A model generated the notes under the pieces. It had not been told where the DNA came from, searched no databases, and worked only from the letters and a program-made list of their open reading frames with translations. The position numbers were made by a program, and so were the translations under genes. A stretch of DNA of 64,000 nt from Comamonas testosteroni (lineage in GTDB: Bacteria > Pseudomonadota > Gammaproteobacteria > Burkholderiales > Burkholderiaceae_C), in assembly GCA_008727115.1 (NCBI GenBank), contig CP044131.1, positions 1,240,001 to 1,304,000 of the forward strand. Direction: 5' to 3'. Position 1 is the first letter of the stretch; each line of letters opens with the position of its first letter. Shown piece by piece: positions 48,273 to 56,406 of the stretch.

Positions 48273-49562
48273 CTAGGAGGCAGGCGGCATGCTCTGCACG
48301 CTGGCAATGTAATTCGGCGTCTTGCGCTGCTGCCGCATGCCCCAGCCTGCTGACTGCCGGGCACTGGCCACACCCACAGTGCCTTTACCCCAGCGGGCAT
48401 TGATGTGGTCCATGGTTTCCATGAGTGCACTGCGATCGCGCACGGGGGGCGGGGCATCGTCTAGCAAAGACGCTTGCTCCTGCGTGCGGGGCGAGAGGTC
48501 CATCAGAATCACACCGGCCTTGGCCAGACGGTAGCCTGGTTCATAAAAGTCTTTGATGCCGCGCATGGCTGCGTCCACCAGCACGGCGGTGTCTGCGCTG
48601 GGCGGGTGCAGCTGTATGGTGGCGCTGCCGCTGAAGGGTTCGTCACGTTCACGGAATGGGCTGGTGCGGGCAAACACATGCAGCATGCCGGCGCGGTGCT
48701 GCTGGCCGCGCAGCTTTTCGGCGGCGCGTTGGGCGAAGTGGCTGACGGCCTCCAGCAGCGGCTCTATCTCTTTGACGGGCTGGCCGAATGAGCGGGTGCA
48801 GGCGATCTGCTGCTTGGGCGGTGCCTGCAGCTCAAGGCTGATGCAGGGCGTGCCCTGCAGTTCACGCACGGTGCGCTCCAGCACCACGCCAAAGTGGGTG
48901 CGCACGGTGGCAATGGGCATATTGCGCAGCTGCCAGGCGGTGTGCACATCCAGCCCTGCCAGCCGTTTGGTGAGCTGGCGGCCCACACCCCAGATCTCAC
49001 CTACGGGCGTGCACTCCAGCACCTGCCGAAGCTCGGGCTGCGTCAGCTCGGCAAAGTTGCACACGCGCTGCAGGTGGGCGGGGTAGCTGCCGGGTTTGCG
49101 TTCAGAGTCCTTGGCGACATGGTTGGCCAGCTTGGCCAGGGTCTTGGTGGGGGCGATGCCGATGCAGGTGGGGATGCCAATGCCGCGCAGGATGCGGTCA
49201 CGAATGACCCAGGCGCGGCGGGTGACTTCGGGCACGCCTTGCAGGTCGATAAAGCACTCGTCGATGCTGTACTCCTCCAGCTGCGGGCCCAGGGCCGAGG
49301 CAAGGCTCATCATGCGCTCGCTCATGTCGCCATACAGAGGGAAGTTGGCGCTCAGGGCGACCAGCCCGGCTTCATCGTGCAGATGTTTGATCTGGAAGTA
49401 GGGCGTGCCCATCTTGATGCCCAGCGCCTTGGCTTCATCGCTGCGGGCCACGGCACAGCCGTCATTGTTGGAGAGAACGACCACGGGCACGCGCTTGAGG
49501 CTGGGCCTGAAAACGCGCTCGCAGCTTACGTAGAAGTTATTGCCGTCGAGCAGGGCATACAT
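48273..49562 (-). CDS. umuC: Error-prone DNA polymerase V subunit UmuC
   Basis: Y-family translesion polymerase catalytic subunit. MYALLDGNNFYVSCERVF starts with the catalytic Asp motif, and YSIDECFIDL has the second acidic pair; the little-finger domain follows (from about 230) with TRSFGQPV and the C-terminal beta-clamp region. 429 aa, near E. coli UmuC (422). ATG 49562 lies 4 nt after the umuD stop. The open frame upstream of it is antisense umuD sequence. Works with processed UmuD. Confidence 0.95.
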   Translation of the reverse strand: MYALLDGNNFYVSCERVFRPSLKRVPVVVLSNNDGCAVARSDEAKALGIKMGTPYFQIKHLHDEAGLVALSANFPLYGDMSERMMSLASALGPQLEEYSIDECFIDLQGVPEVTRRAWVIRDRILRGIGIPTCIGIAPTKTLAKLANHVAKDSERKPGSYPAHLQRVCNFAELTQPELRQVLECTPVGEIWGVGRQLTKRLAGLDVHTAWQLRNMPIATVRTHFGVVLERTVRELQGTPCISLELQAPPKQQIACTRSFGQPVKEIEPLLEAVSHFAQRAAEKLRGQQHRAGMLHVFARTSPFRERDEPFSGSATIQLHPPSADTAVLVDAAMRGIKDFYEPGYRLAKAGVILMDLSPRTQEQASLLDDAPPPVRDRSALMETMDHINARWGKGTVGVASARQSAGWGMRQQRKTPNYIASVQSMPPAS

Positions 49563-49566
49563 GGCG

Positions 49567-50007
49567 TCACCATTTGCGAAAGCGCCGCACGCTGGAGGTG
49601 ACCACGCCCCACAGCTCGATGGTCTGGCCTTCACGCGGGCGAATGTCGGGGTAGGTGGGGTTTTCAGGGCGCAGCATGAAGACGCCGTTGCGCTGGTAGA
49701 GGCGCTTGCAAGTGAACTCGCCATCCACCTCGGCAATGACGATGTCGTCATGCACGGCGCGCAGCACCTTGTCCACCACCAGCCAGTCGCCGTCATAGAG
49801 GCCTGCGCCAATCATGCTGTCGCCGCGCAGCGGCATGACAAAGGTGGTGGCCGGGTGCTGGATCAGGCTCTTGGCCAAGTCAAAACGAGTGGTGCCAAAG
49901 TCTTCAGCTGGACTGGGAAATCCTGCACGCACGCAGCCCACAACCATGGGCAGCTCCAAGGGTGTGCTGGCCACGGGCACAGGAATGCATGTGTTGATAC
50001 TGTTCAT
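49567..50007 (-). CDS. umuD: UmuD, LexA-fold SOS protein
   Basis: Self-cleaving S24 protein that on RecA contact loses its N terminus to give UmuD', the Pol V accessory. Cleavage pair Ala28-Gly29 in CVRAGFPSPAED, active Ser64 in RGDSMIGAGLYDGD and Lys101 in FTCKRL. 146 aa. A LexA box overlaps its start codon. Paired with umuC within the prophage. Confidence 0.93.
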   Translation of the reverse strand: MNSINTCIPVPVASTPLELPMVVGCVRAGFPSPAEDFGTTRFDLAKSLIQHPATTFVMPLRGDSMIGAGLYDGDWLVVDKVLRAVHDDIVIAEVDGEFTCKRLYQRNGVFMLRPENPTYPDIRPREGQTIELWGVVTSSVRRFRKW

Positions 50008-50015
50008 GCATACAG
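50000..50015 (-). promoter_or_regulatory. LexA box of umuDC
   Basis: CTGT-N8-ACAG (CTGTATGCATGAACAG on the minus strand), the canonical SOS half-sites, overlapping the umuD start codon. Confidence 0.85.
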
Positions 50016-50057
50016 TATATCCGCCGGCTATTTGCCGAGTTTGTGATGCTGCCCCCG

Positions 50058-50357
50058 TTACCGACTCTGGTTTTTGTACTCTTCAGCATCCTCAATGTAT
50101 TTGCCGCGCAGAGCATCCATCATGAATTGATAGGCGCCCCAGATACCCAGCAAGACCCCCGCGCCATAGATCACCATTGCGGCAAAGGAGATGGTGGATG
50201 TATCGACCGGCGTGGATTCAAGGTTCAGCAAGATGTTGACCGCACGCGAGATCATGACCGCGATGATGCAGATACCGACACCGTGCGCCACGATGACGGG
50301 CCCACGCCATTTTCCAAATTTCTTGGCCATTCGGCCTGTGTCAAAAATCCAGAGCAT
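50058..50357 (-). CDS. Hypothetical two-TM phage membrane protein (99 aa)
   Basis: ATG 50357 follows GGAGGG by 9 nt. Basic N terminus (MLWIFDTGRMAKKFGKWRG), TM helices at about 19-38 and 55-75, acidic/basic tail ending EEYKNQSR. Between gpD and umuD, minus strand, with a LexA-controlled gene downstream. No family recognised. Confidence 0.55.
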   Translation of the reverse strand: MLWIFDTGRMAKKFGKWRGPVIVAHGVGICIIAVMISRAVNILLNLESTPVDTSTISFAAMVIYGAGVLLGIWGAYQFMMDALRGKYIEDAEEYKNQSR

Positions 50358-50423
50358 GGTTTGTTGCCCTCCTGCAGCTGCATTCTGCATAGAAGAACGG
50401 TATAGCCACAAGCTTTAAAGAGA

Positions 50424-50470
50424 AATGCTTTCTAGCGCTTACCAGTAAAGCGCGAGTAGCTATCAATTTT
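50424..50470. repeat. AGCGCT-type repeat overlapping the gpD stop
   Basis: TTTCTAGCGCTTACCAGTAAAG then CGCGAGTAGCTATCAATTTTC. Family member within the prophage; its end contains the TGA (minus strand 50463-50465) of gpD. Confidence 0.65.
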
Positions 50471-51614
50471 CTTCGGCTTCGTCGCCCCCATCCACGCCTT
50501 CGCTTTGCTGCGTCTCCAGGGTGAGCTGGCTGGTGTAGCCGCTGCTGCTCAGGCTGTGGCGCACGGCAGTGACCATCCACACAGTTTCATCGATCTGCTT
50601 TTTCCAGCCGCTGACGATCACGGGGCGCTGGGGCATGACATCGGCACGGCCGTAGGCTAGGGTGATGTCGAAGGAGTAGATGCCGCGCTGGATGCGCAGC
50701 CACTCGGCGCGGGCGGCGGCCAGGGCGTCGGCTTCGTTGGCAAAGGTCTGGCGCAGGGTCTTGGCCCGGCCGCTGATACCCGCCACGACGCTTGAGCGGG
50801 TGCCGCGCTTGATGTTGTTGTAGAAGGCCTTGACGCCGCTATACGAGTCACGGTCGGCACGGGACCAGCGATGCTGGTCGCCCGCGTCGCGGGTGATGGT
50901 GACGGGTGGCAGCTCTGTGCCACTGGGTGTGCGGGCCTTGCGCGCCTGGCTGAAAAGCAGGGTGCCGTTTTTGATGTTGCACAGGCAGTCCATCTGGCGG
51001 CCCAGGCGGCGCAGAAAGGAGGCGTCGGACTCTTGCGACTGATCGGCGTGGCCAATCTTGCGCTTTTCGATCTCTTTGTCGATGCTCACTTTGAGCTTGT
51101 TCTGCGCGGCGATGCTGCGCACGATGGTACCCACGGTGGTCTTGTGCCAGCTGCGGTCTTTGAGGTCGCGCAGCTCATCGAGCAGGTTGGCGGCGCGGCC
51201 GCGCAGGGTGATGGTGTCGGGGGCACCGCTGTATTCCACCGCCTGGATGGTGTAGCTGCCTTTGTCCACCAGCCCCAGGGGGAAGCCGCCCATTTCTTCC
51301 TGGGTGGGAGCGCGGTAGGGGCCGGTGCCCCGGCTGAGCTGCCAGCCTATGGCCACGGTCATGGTGTCGCCGGTATCGGGCAGATCCACGGCGCCATCGT
51401 GGTCGCTGATGACGATTTCGACCTCATCGGCTTCGCCGTCGCGGTTGTCGGTGATGGTGAGGCTGACCAGGCGCGGGGCAAAGCGGGCCGATACGTCCTG
51501 GCCTTTGACGGTGACGCGCCAGATGGGCGTGAGCTGCAGAAAGAGGCGCTGACCACGGCCACCGGAGGAGGTGGCGTAGGGCTGGCGGTGGCGGATGTCG
51601 TCAATATCGCTCAT
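50463..51614 (-). CDS. Phage late control / tail protein gpD
   Basis: P2 gpD-type tail protein (hub at the base of the tail tube; VgrG N-terminal-like fold). 383 aa with TPIWRVTVKGQDVSARFAPRLVSL at the N terminus and DLPDTGDTMTVAIGW; central ESDASFLRRLGRQMDC. ATG 51614 used; a TTG at 51623 overlaps the gpU stop. Last gene of the T-U-D row; its stop lies in a repeat. Confidence 0.9.
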   Translation of the reverse strand: MSDIDDIRHRQPYATSSGGRGQRLFLQLTPIWRVTVKGQDVSARFAPRLVSLTITDNRDGEADEVEIVISDHDGAVDLPDTGDTMTVAIGWQLSRGTGPYRAPTQEEMGGFPLGLVDKGSYTIQAVEYSGAPDTITLRGRAANLLDELRDLKDRSWHKTTVGTIVRSIAAQNKLKVSIDKEIEKRKIGHADQSQESDASFLRRLGRQMDCLCNIKNGTLLFSQARKARTPSGTELPPVTITRDAGDQHRWSRADRDSYSGVKAFYNNIKRGTRSSVVAGISGRAKTLRQTFANEADALAAARAEWLRIQRGIYSFDITLAYGRADVMPQRPVIVSGWKKQIDETVWMVTAVRHSLSSSGYTSQLTLETQQSEGVDGGDEAEEN

Positions 51615-51619
51615 GGTGA

Positions 51620-52066
51620 TCAACTCAGGCTGACGGCTTCAGACATTTCAAGGTCGCCCATTTCATCGCTGTAGGCGGCATCACCTTCATCGTCTTGATC
51701 GACACGGCGCAGGGTGAGGCTGAATTCGATCTTGCGGGCCGTGCCGTCCACCTCGAAGTAGGTCTTGGTTTCCTGCATTTCGGTAATGACGAATGCGCCA
51801 TACACGGTGCCGCTGCCTTCGACCAGGGCGAAGGCCAGGCCGGTGTTGCCCATCATGCGCAGCTCATCAAGGCTGGCACGCTTGCCTTTGAACTCGGGCA
51901 CCACGCTGCCGCTCAAGGTGATGATGTCCTCGCCATAGCCGAGGAACTGTGAGGTGTCACGCCCACCGACGATGCTTTGGGTGGGGTGCTTCCACGAGGT
52001 GCGGCGCTGCAAGTCCTGGTAAGAGAGGGTGTCCAGGCTGAAGACAAAGAGGCCAAGGCAGAGCAT
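51620..52066 (-). CDS. Phage tail protein gpU
   Basis: Tail terminator/completion protein of P2 type. 148 aa; FSLDTLSYQDLQRRTSWKH and GGRDTSQFLGYGEDIITLSGSV near the N terminus, then ALVEGSGTVYGAFVITEMQ, all typical gpU segments. Sits between the tape measure gene and gpD. Confidence 0.9.
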   Translation of the reverse strand: MLCLGLFVFSLDTLSYQDLQRRTSWKHPTQSIVGGRDTSQFLGYGEDIITLSGSVVPEFKGKRASLDELRMMGNTGLAFALVEGSGTVYGAFVITEMQETKTYFEVDGTARKIEFSLTLRRVDQDDEGDAAYSDEMGDLEMSEAVSLS

Positions 52067-52069
52067 GGG

Positions 52070-55000
52070 TTAGTTCCAGTCGGTGTAGCTGGCTTGAAGG
52101 CGCGCAGCTTTGTTGCGCTCGCGGCGGTCCAGCTCAGCCGTCAGCATGCGCAGCAAGGCCTGCTCATCCATGCCAGGTGCGGCGTGAAGCTGGATCGTGA
52201 TGTTGTCGCCCTGAATGATGGGCGCGGGGCGGGCCGCAGCAGGTGCTGGCTGGCTCATTGCAGGGCGGCGGTCGATCTGGACTGGGTCGGCTTGCAGCGG
52301 GATGGCCTGCGCAGCCAGTTTGGGCAACTGCTGCAGGCCAGGCACGGCAATGGCTGGTGCTGCCAGTGATAGCCCTGTTGCAGCGGCCATGGCCGCTGCA
52401 GACTTGCGCACCATGCCCACTGTGCTGTTGATACCGATGGCCGCGCCTTCGCCCACGTTGACGCCTGCGGCCATGAAGACGCGACTGGGGCTGTGGATGC
52501 CCAGCTTGCTCTTGAACCAGCCCAAAGCCGAATCTGCCGCAGCGCCCACGGCATCGCGCACCATGGACAGCTTGCTGGTGATGCCGCTGACCAGGCCCTG
52601 GATGATGTTGGCCCCGAACTCGGTGAACTTGGTGGGCAGCTCCACACCGAAGTAGCTCATGACCGCTGCAAAGGCCTGGTAGAACAGGCCCAGCGGGCTC
52701 CAGTTGATGATGGCTGTGCTGATGGTTTGAAGCACTGCAGGAAATGAGCCGCCCAGTTGCTGCCAGAGGGCAGTAGCGCCGCTGACCATGGACGTCCAAA
52801 TCTGGCTGAGCGTGGATGAGATGCCCGACCACATCGCAGATGCCGTGGTCGTGATGCTCTGCCACATACCCGAGAAGAAGCCGGGCAGGGCGGCCCAGAT
52901 GGTCTGCGCCGCGCTGACTGTGCTGGACCAGGCACCAGACAAGCGGGCCTTGATGGAGGCCCACGCCTCAGAGGTGTAAGCCTTGACGCTTTTCCAGAGC
53001 CCCGAGAAGAACTCAGAGATTGCGCCCCAGTTTTTGTAGATCAGGTAGGCCGCACCCGCAATGGCGGCAATGGCCAGCACAAACCAGCCCACAGGTGTGG
53101 TGAACAAGGCCACGCCGAACTTGACGACCACGCCCATCAGCCCCTTGAGGGCACCCCCCAGTAGTGAGAAGCCAGCACCCAGCGCGGGCACTTTGATGCT
53201 GAGCATGCCGAACAGAAAGCGCATCAGCATGAACTTGCCAGCGATCAGGGCCAGAGGGATCAGCAGTGTGCCCAGCACAACCATCAGCCCGGCCAGCACG
53301 GCCACGGTGCGGGCAATGCCTGCGGTCAGGGCGGGGTGCTCTTTGATCCAGCCGCCGACTTTGGCGGTGATGTCGCCAATGGCTTTGATGACGTCCTTGG
53401 CATCGCTTTTGATGGTGTCGCCAATGTCGGCCATGACGTTGGTGAAGCCGCCTTGTGCTGCTTCCATGACGTTGCTCAGCGTGCCCAGTTGCTGATCAAC
53501 CCGTTGCTTCAGATCGGCCTGGGCTTGCATTTTGGCAACGACTTCTTCGTAGCCCGCCTGGCCCTTGCTGATCATGGTGTCCAGCGCCTGGATGGTCTCG
53601 CTGTCGTCGCCAAACAGGTCTTTGATAACGGTAAGGCGTTGCTCAGTGGTGAGATTGTTGAGCTTGCCCAGCTCTTTGTACATCTGCTCGATGGAGCCGA
53701 ACTCACCTTTGCCGTCGGTGAAGTTGAGTTTCAGGTTGATGCCTTTTTCTTTCTTCAGCCCGTCAGTGACTTTCTTGATCTTGTCGGTATTCATGGCCGA
53801 CTGGAAGATTTTGCGGAAAGCGTTGCCTGCAGCTTCGCCCTTCATGCCGGTCTGATCCATCATGACCAGCAGAGGGGCCAGCATCTTGCTGGCTTCCAGC
53901 CCGTCTTTGCGAATGACATTCATGATGGGCGACATCTTGGTGAAGCCCTGCAGCATGTTCCCCGAGTCCACACCGAGGTAGAAGGTGCGCTGGATCATGT
54001 CCATCAGGCCCAGCATGTCCTTTTCGGTGGTGCGAGTTGCGTCCTGCATCTTGGCTGCGAACTCGGCAGCCTCTGTCACAGGCATGCGCAACTGCACACC
54101 CAGCAGTGCCGCCGCCTCACCGGTGCCACCCAGAATGGTTTGCGCAGACAGGCCCTGACGACGCAGCATGGTCATCATTTCGATGAAGTCAGCGGTGGTG
54201 CCCGGCAGGCGGTCGCCCAGCCGTTTGGCCAGCGCATCGATTTCCGTGAACTCTTTGGATACGCTTCCGTCGGACTGCATCATGCTGGCGCTCAGCTGGG
54301 TGGTCGCATCCTCCTGCTGCGAAAAAGCGCCCAGTGTGGCCTGCACGGGCTTGGCGATAGCTCGCCCGCCTGCCACCATGCCAACCCCCGCAGCTGCCAC
54401 CATGCCGGTGTGCATCATGGCTTTGCCGTGCTTTTCCTTGAGAGCTGCGAGCTTTTCCTGCTGGGCCTTGAGGCCTGCCAGGGTTTGCTTCTGGCGCTCC
54501 ATCGCAGCGGTTGCGGCCTCGATCTGGATTTTCTGGTTGCGAGACTGCTGGCCCAGCTTTTCGGTGCTGATGCCTGCGCGCTCCAGCCGCTCACGGAAGC
54601 CTTGCAGGCGTTCTTTGCCGTTGTCTATCTTGCCGCTGAGCTGGGCGATGCCCGCCTCGGTGGTTTTGATCTGGTTGCGGTATTTGCCCAGCGTGGAGTT
54701 GGAGCGTTCGTATGCGGCCTGGCTGGTTTGCAGGCGAATGCGGGCCAGCTCCAGCTGGCGGCTGAATTCAGGGGTGGCGGTGGCGCCATCCTGCAGCGCC
54801 TTGGTGAGCTTGCTGTGGGATTCGCGAGCCGTCTTGAGCGATGCGGTGATGTTCTTGTGGCGTTCGCGGTGCTCGGTCAGGCTGGCATTGCTGCCTGCGA
54901 GCTTGGTCTGCAGCTCTTGCAGGTCGCGCTGCTGGCCACGCAGCTGCACGCGGGTTTTGCGCAGGCCGTCCATGTCCTGCTGGACTTTTTCCAGATCACG

Positions 55001-55123
55001 CAACTGGTCGCGGGTGGACTTGAGGGCTGCAGCAGCGTCCTTGCTGCCGGCCTGAATGCTGCGTAGTGGCGCTAGGACTTTTTCACGCAGGTCCAGAATG
55101 AGCTGCAGGCGCGCGTCAGCCAT
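52070..55123 (-). CDS. Phage tail tape measure protein (gpT)
   Basis: 1,017 aa, the longest tail gene, sets tail length. The first 230 residues are a charged coiled coil (repeated Gln/Glu/Lys helices). A TMP core follows with QVTLGAFSQQEDATTQLSA-type sequence, then hydrophobic segments (about 600-720) and a C-terminal lid with GIHSPSRVFMAAGVNVGEG. Lies after E/E' as in P2. Larger than P2 gpT (815). Confidence 0.93.
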   Translation of the reverse strand: MADARLQLILDLREKVLAPLRSIQAGSKDAAAALKSTRDQLRDLEKVQQDMDGLRKTRVQLRGQQRDLQELQTKLAGSNASLTEHRERHKNITASLKTARESHSKLTKALQDGATATPEFSRQLELARIRLQTSQAAYERSNSTLGKYRNQIKTTEAGIAQLSGKIDNGKERLQGFRERLERAGISTEKLGQQSRNQKIQIEAATAAMERQKQTLAGLKAQQEKLAALKEKHGKAMMHTGMVAAAGVGMVAGGRAIAKPVQATLGAFSQQEDATTQLSASMMQSDGSVSKEFTEIDALAKRLGDRLPGTTADFIEMMTMLRRQGLSAQTILGGTGEAAALLGVQLRMPVTEAAEFAAKMQDATRTTEKDMLGLMDMIQRTFYLGVDSGNMLQGFTKMSPIMNVIRKDGLEASKMLAPLLVMMDQTGMKGEAAGNAFRKIFQSAMNTDKIKKVTDGLKKEKGINLKLNFTDGKGEFGSIEQMYKELGKLNNLTTEQRLTVIKDLFGDDSETIQALDTMISKGQAGYEEVVAKMQAQADLKQRVDQQLGTLSNVMEAAQGGFTNVMADIGDTIKSDAKDVIKAIGDITAKVGGWIKEHPALTAGIARTVAVLAGLMVVLGTLLIPLALIAGKFMLMRFLFGMLSIKVPALGAGFSLLGGALKGLMGVVVKFGVALFTTPVGWFVLAIAAIAGAAYLIYKNWGAISEFFSGLWKSVKAYTSEAWASIKARLSGAWSSTVSAAQTIWAALPGFFSGMWQSITTTASAMWSGISSTLSQIWTSMVSGATALWQQLGGSFPAVLQTISTAIINWSPLGLFYQAFAAVMSYFGVELPTKFTEFGANIIQGLVSGITSKLSMVRDAVGAAADSALGWFKSKLGIHSPSRVFMAAGVNVGEGAAIGINSTVGMVRKSAAAMAAATGLSLAAPAIAVPGLQQLPKLAAQAIPLQADPVQIDRRPAMSQPAPAAARPAPIIQGDNITIQLHAAPGMDEQALLRMLTAELDRRERNKAARLQASYTDWN

Positions 55124-55168
55124 GGCAACCCCCTTGCACAGGAGCCGCCGGATTACGAAGAGAGGGGC

Positions 55169-55339
55169 TTAGTCCTTGCCAGCCAGCAGGCGCTCGATTT
55201 CCTGCGCCTTGGCTTTGTGACCCTTGGCGCTGGTGCCTGCCCACAGGCCGGTGGCAGCCATGATGGGGGCCAGCACAAAGCCCAGCAGAGCCAGGGCGGC
55301 CAGCGCGATCAGCGCGTAGATGAAGAAGTTGGCGAACAT
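55169..55339 (-). CDS. Small hypothetical membrane protein (56 aa)
   Basis: MFANFFIYALIALAALALLG: one or two TM helices with a basic C-terminal helix (AKAQEIERLLAGKD). Starts 11 nt after the E' stop and precedes the tape measure gene. Weak ribosome site. It might be real phage membrane protein or chance coding in a GC-rich gap. Confidence 0.5.
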   Translation of the reverse strand: MFANFFIYALIALAALALLGFVLAPIMAATGLWAGTSAKGHKAKAQEIERLLAGKD

Positions 55340-55349
55340 GGCCCATATA

Positions 55350-55523
55350 TTAACCACCCTGGTGCTGGGCGCGCACGCGGGCACGTTCACGCCATTCCAT
55401 GAGGTCGGCCAGCGGCATGTCTTCCATGTCCACCGGCCGCCAGTGAAAGACCATGGCCAGGTCGGCCATGGCGTCTTCTACGCAGTCTGATAGGCCTCGC
55501 GGGAACTCTTGCGCACGAAAAAA
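55350..55523 (-). CDS. gpE' part of the E+E' tail assembly chaperone, made by -1 frameshift
   Basis: No independent start is needed: a -1 slip at T6C (55518-55523) in E leads into an open frame running to TAA 55350-55352, with GpE-family sequence MADLAMVFHWRPVDMEDMPL and then ADLMEWRERARVR. The full E+E' product is about 156 aa. Mirrors P2, where E+E' arises at TTTTTTG. An internal ATG at 55469 also exists. Confidence 0.8.
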   Translation of the reverse strand, partial: FFRAQEFPRGLSDCVEDAMADLAMVFHWRPVDMEDMPLADLMEWRERARVRAQHQGG

Positions 55524-55819
55524 GCGGCCACCTTGACGCCCAGTTCAGTCAGGTCGGCAGGGTCGAGCAGGGCGATTTCGTGCGGCAGCAAAGAGGGAGT
55601 GGTGATGCGGGGCAGAACCAGCTGGACGGAGCCCACGTCCAGGTTCAGCAGCTCGGCCAGCTTGACGCCGCGCAGCTGGCCGGCCAGGGGCTTGCGCAGG
55701 GTGACTTCCTTGATTTCGGCTTCGCCGCGCTGGATAGGGCAGTCCAGGGTGACGACGACCACGCCTTCGGGTACCGGGGCGACGTTGGAGATTTGATCTT
55801 GGGTTTCGTTTTCGGACAT
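55478..55819 (-). CDS. Phage tail assembly chaperone gpE
   Basis: 113 aa, matching the Mu-like/P2 gpE chaperone family (PF10109-like): VVVVTLDCPIQRGEAEIKEV then TLRKPLAGQLRGVKLAELL and TTPSLLPHEIALLDPADL. Ends ...VAAFFVRKSSREAYQTA. The Phe-Phe codons GCT TTT TTC form the slip site for E'. Upstream of the tape measure gene, as expected. Confidence 0.9.
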   Translation of the reverse strand: MSENETQDQISNVAPVPEGVVVVTLDCPIQRGEAEIKEVTLRKPLAGQLRGVKLAELLNLDVGSVQLVLPRITTPSLLPHEIALLDPADLTELGVKVAAFFVRKSSREAYQTA

Positions 55820-55866
55820 GTCGGTGTGCTTTCAGGCAATGAGGGTGGCGGGCAGGGCGAGGCAGG

Positions 55867-56376
55867 TCACAGGCCGATGGCGCGGCGGATCTTGGAGAGG
55901 ACGTCATTGCCGTCCACGTTGAAGACCATGCCGGGCATGTCGATCTCGATGATGTCGCGGCCATCGACGGTGAGCTTGTAGTAGCTGACGCTGATGGTGT
56001 GGGTGTGCTCGGTGTCGTCGCCGGCCTTGGCGTCGCCGGGGTCGATCTCACGCACGCGGCCGCTGACCATGACTTCGACGGCCTGGACGTTGCCGGTGCT
56101 GTCGTCCTCATAGGCGCCGGCAAAGCGCCACTGGTTGGCGTTGTGGGTGCTGCCGCCAAAGGCGCGGTAGCCGTCCAGCAGGAAGCCGCCGGCCTTGAAG
56201 GACATTTCGATCTTTTCCAGACCGAGATCAACTTCGATGGGGCCGTGCATGCCGCCACCGCGCCACTCTTCGACCTTGCGGGTGAGTTTGGGCAGGGTGA
56301 CGCTGTCGATGAGGGCGCGCCAGACGTTGCCGTCGCCAAAGAGGTTGAAGTTCTTGAGTTTGGAAGGCAGTGCCAT
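55867..56376 (-). CDS. Phage major tail tube protein FII
   Basis: 169 aa tube protein. MALPSKLKNFNLFGDGNVWR at the start, then KLTRKVEEWRGGGMHGPIEV, the family hallmark, and EVMVSGRVREIDPGDAKAG. Follows the sheath gene by 30 nt. Confidence 0.95.
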   Translation of the reverse strand: MALPSKLKNFNLFGDGNVWRALIDSVTLPKLTRKVEEWRGGGMHGPIEVDLGLEKIEMSFKAGGFLLDGYRAFGGSTHNANQWRFAGAYEDDSTGNVQAVEVMVSGRVREIDPGDAKAGDDTEHTHTISVSYYKLTVDGRDIIEIDMPGMVFNVDGNDVLSKIRRAIGL

Positions 56377-56406
56377 GTGGTGGTGCTCCTATGGGTATGA
56401 CGCGGC

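Noticed and set aside
53336-55066. 576-aa plus-strand frame
   Set aside because: Antisense of the tape measure gene; His/Leu-rich shadow composition.
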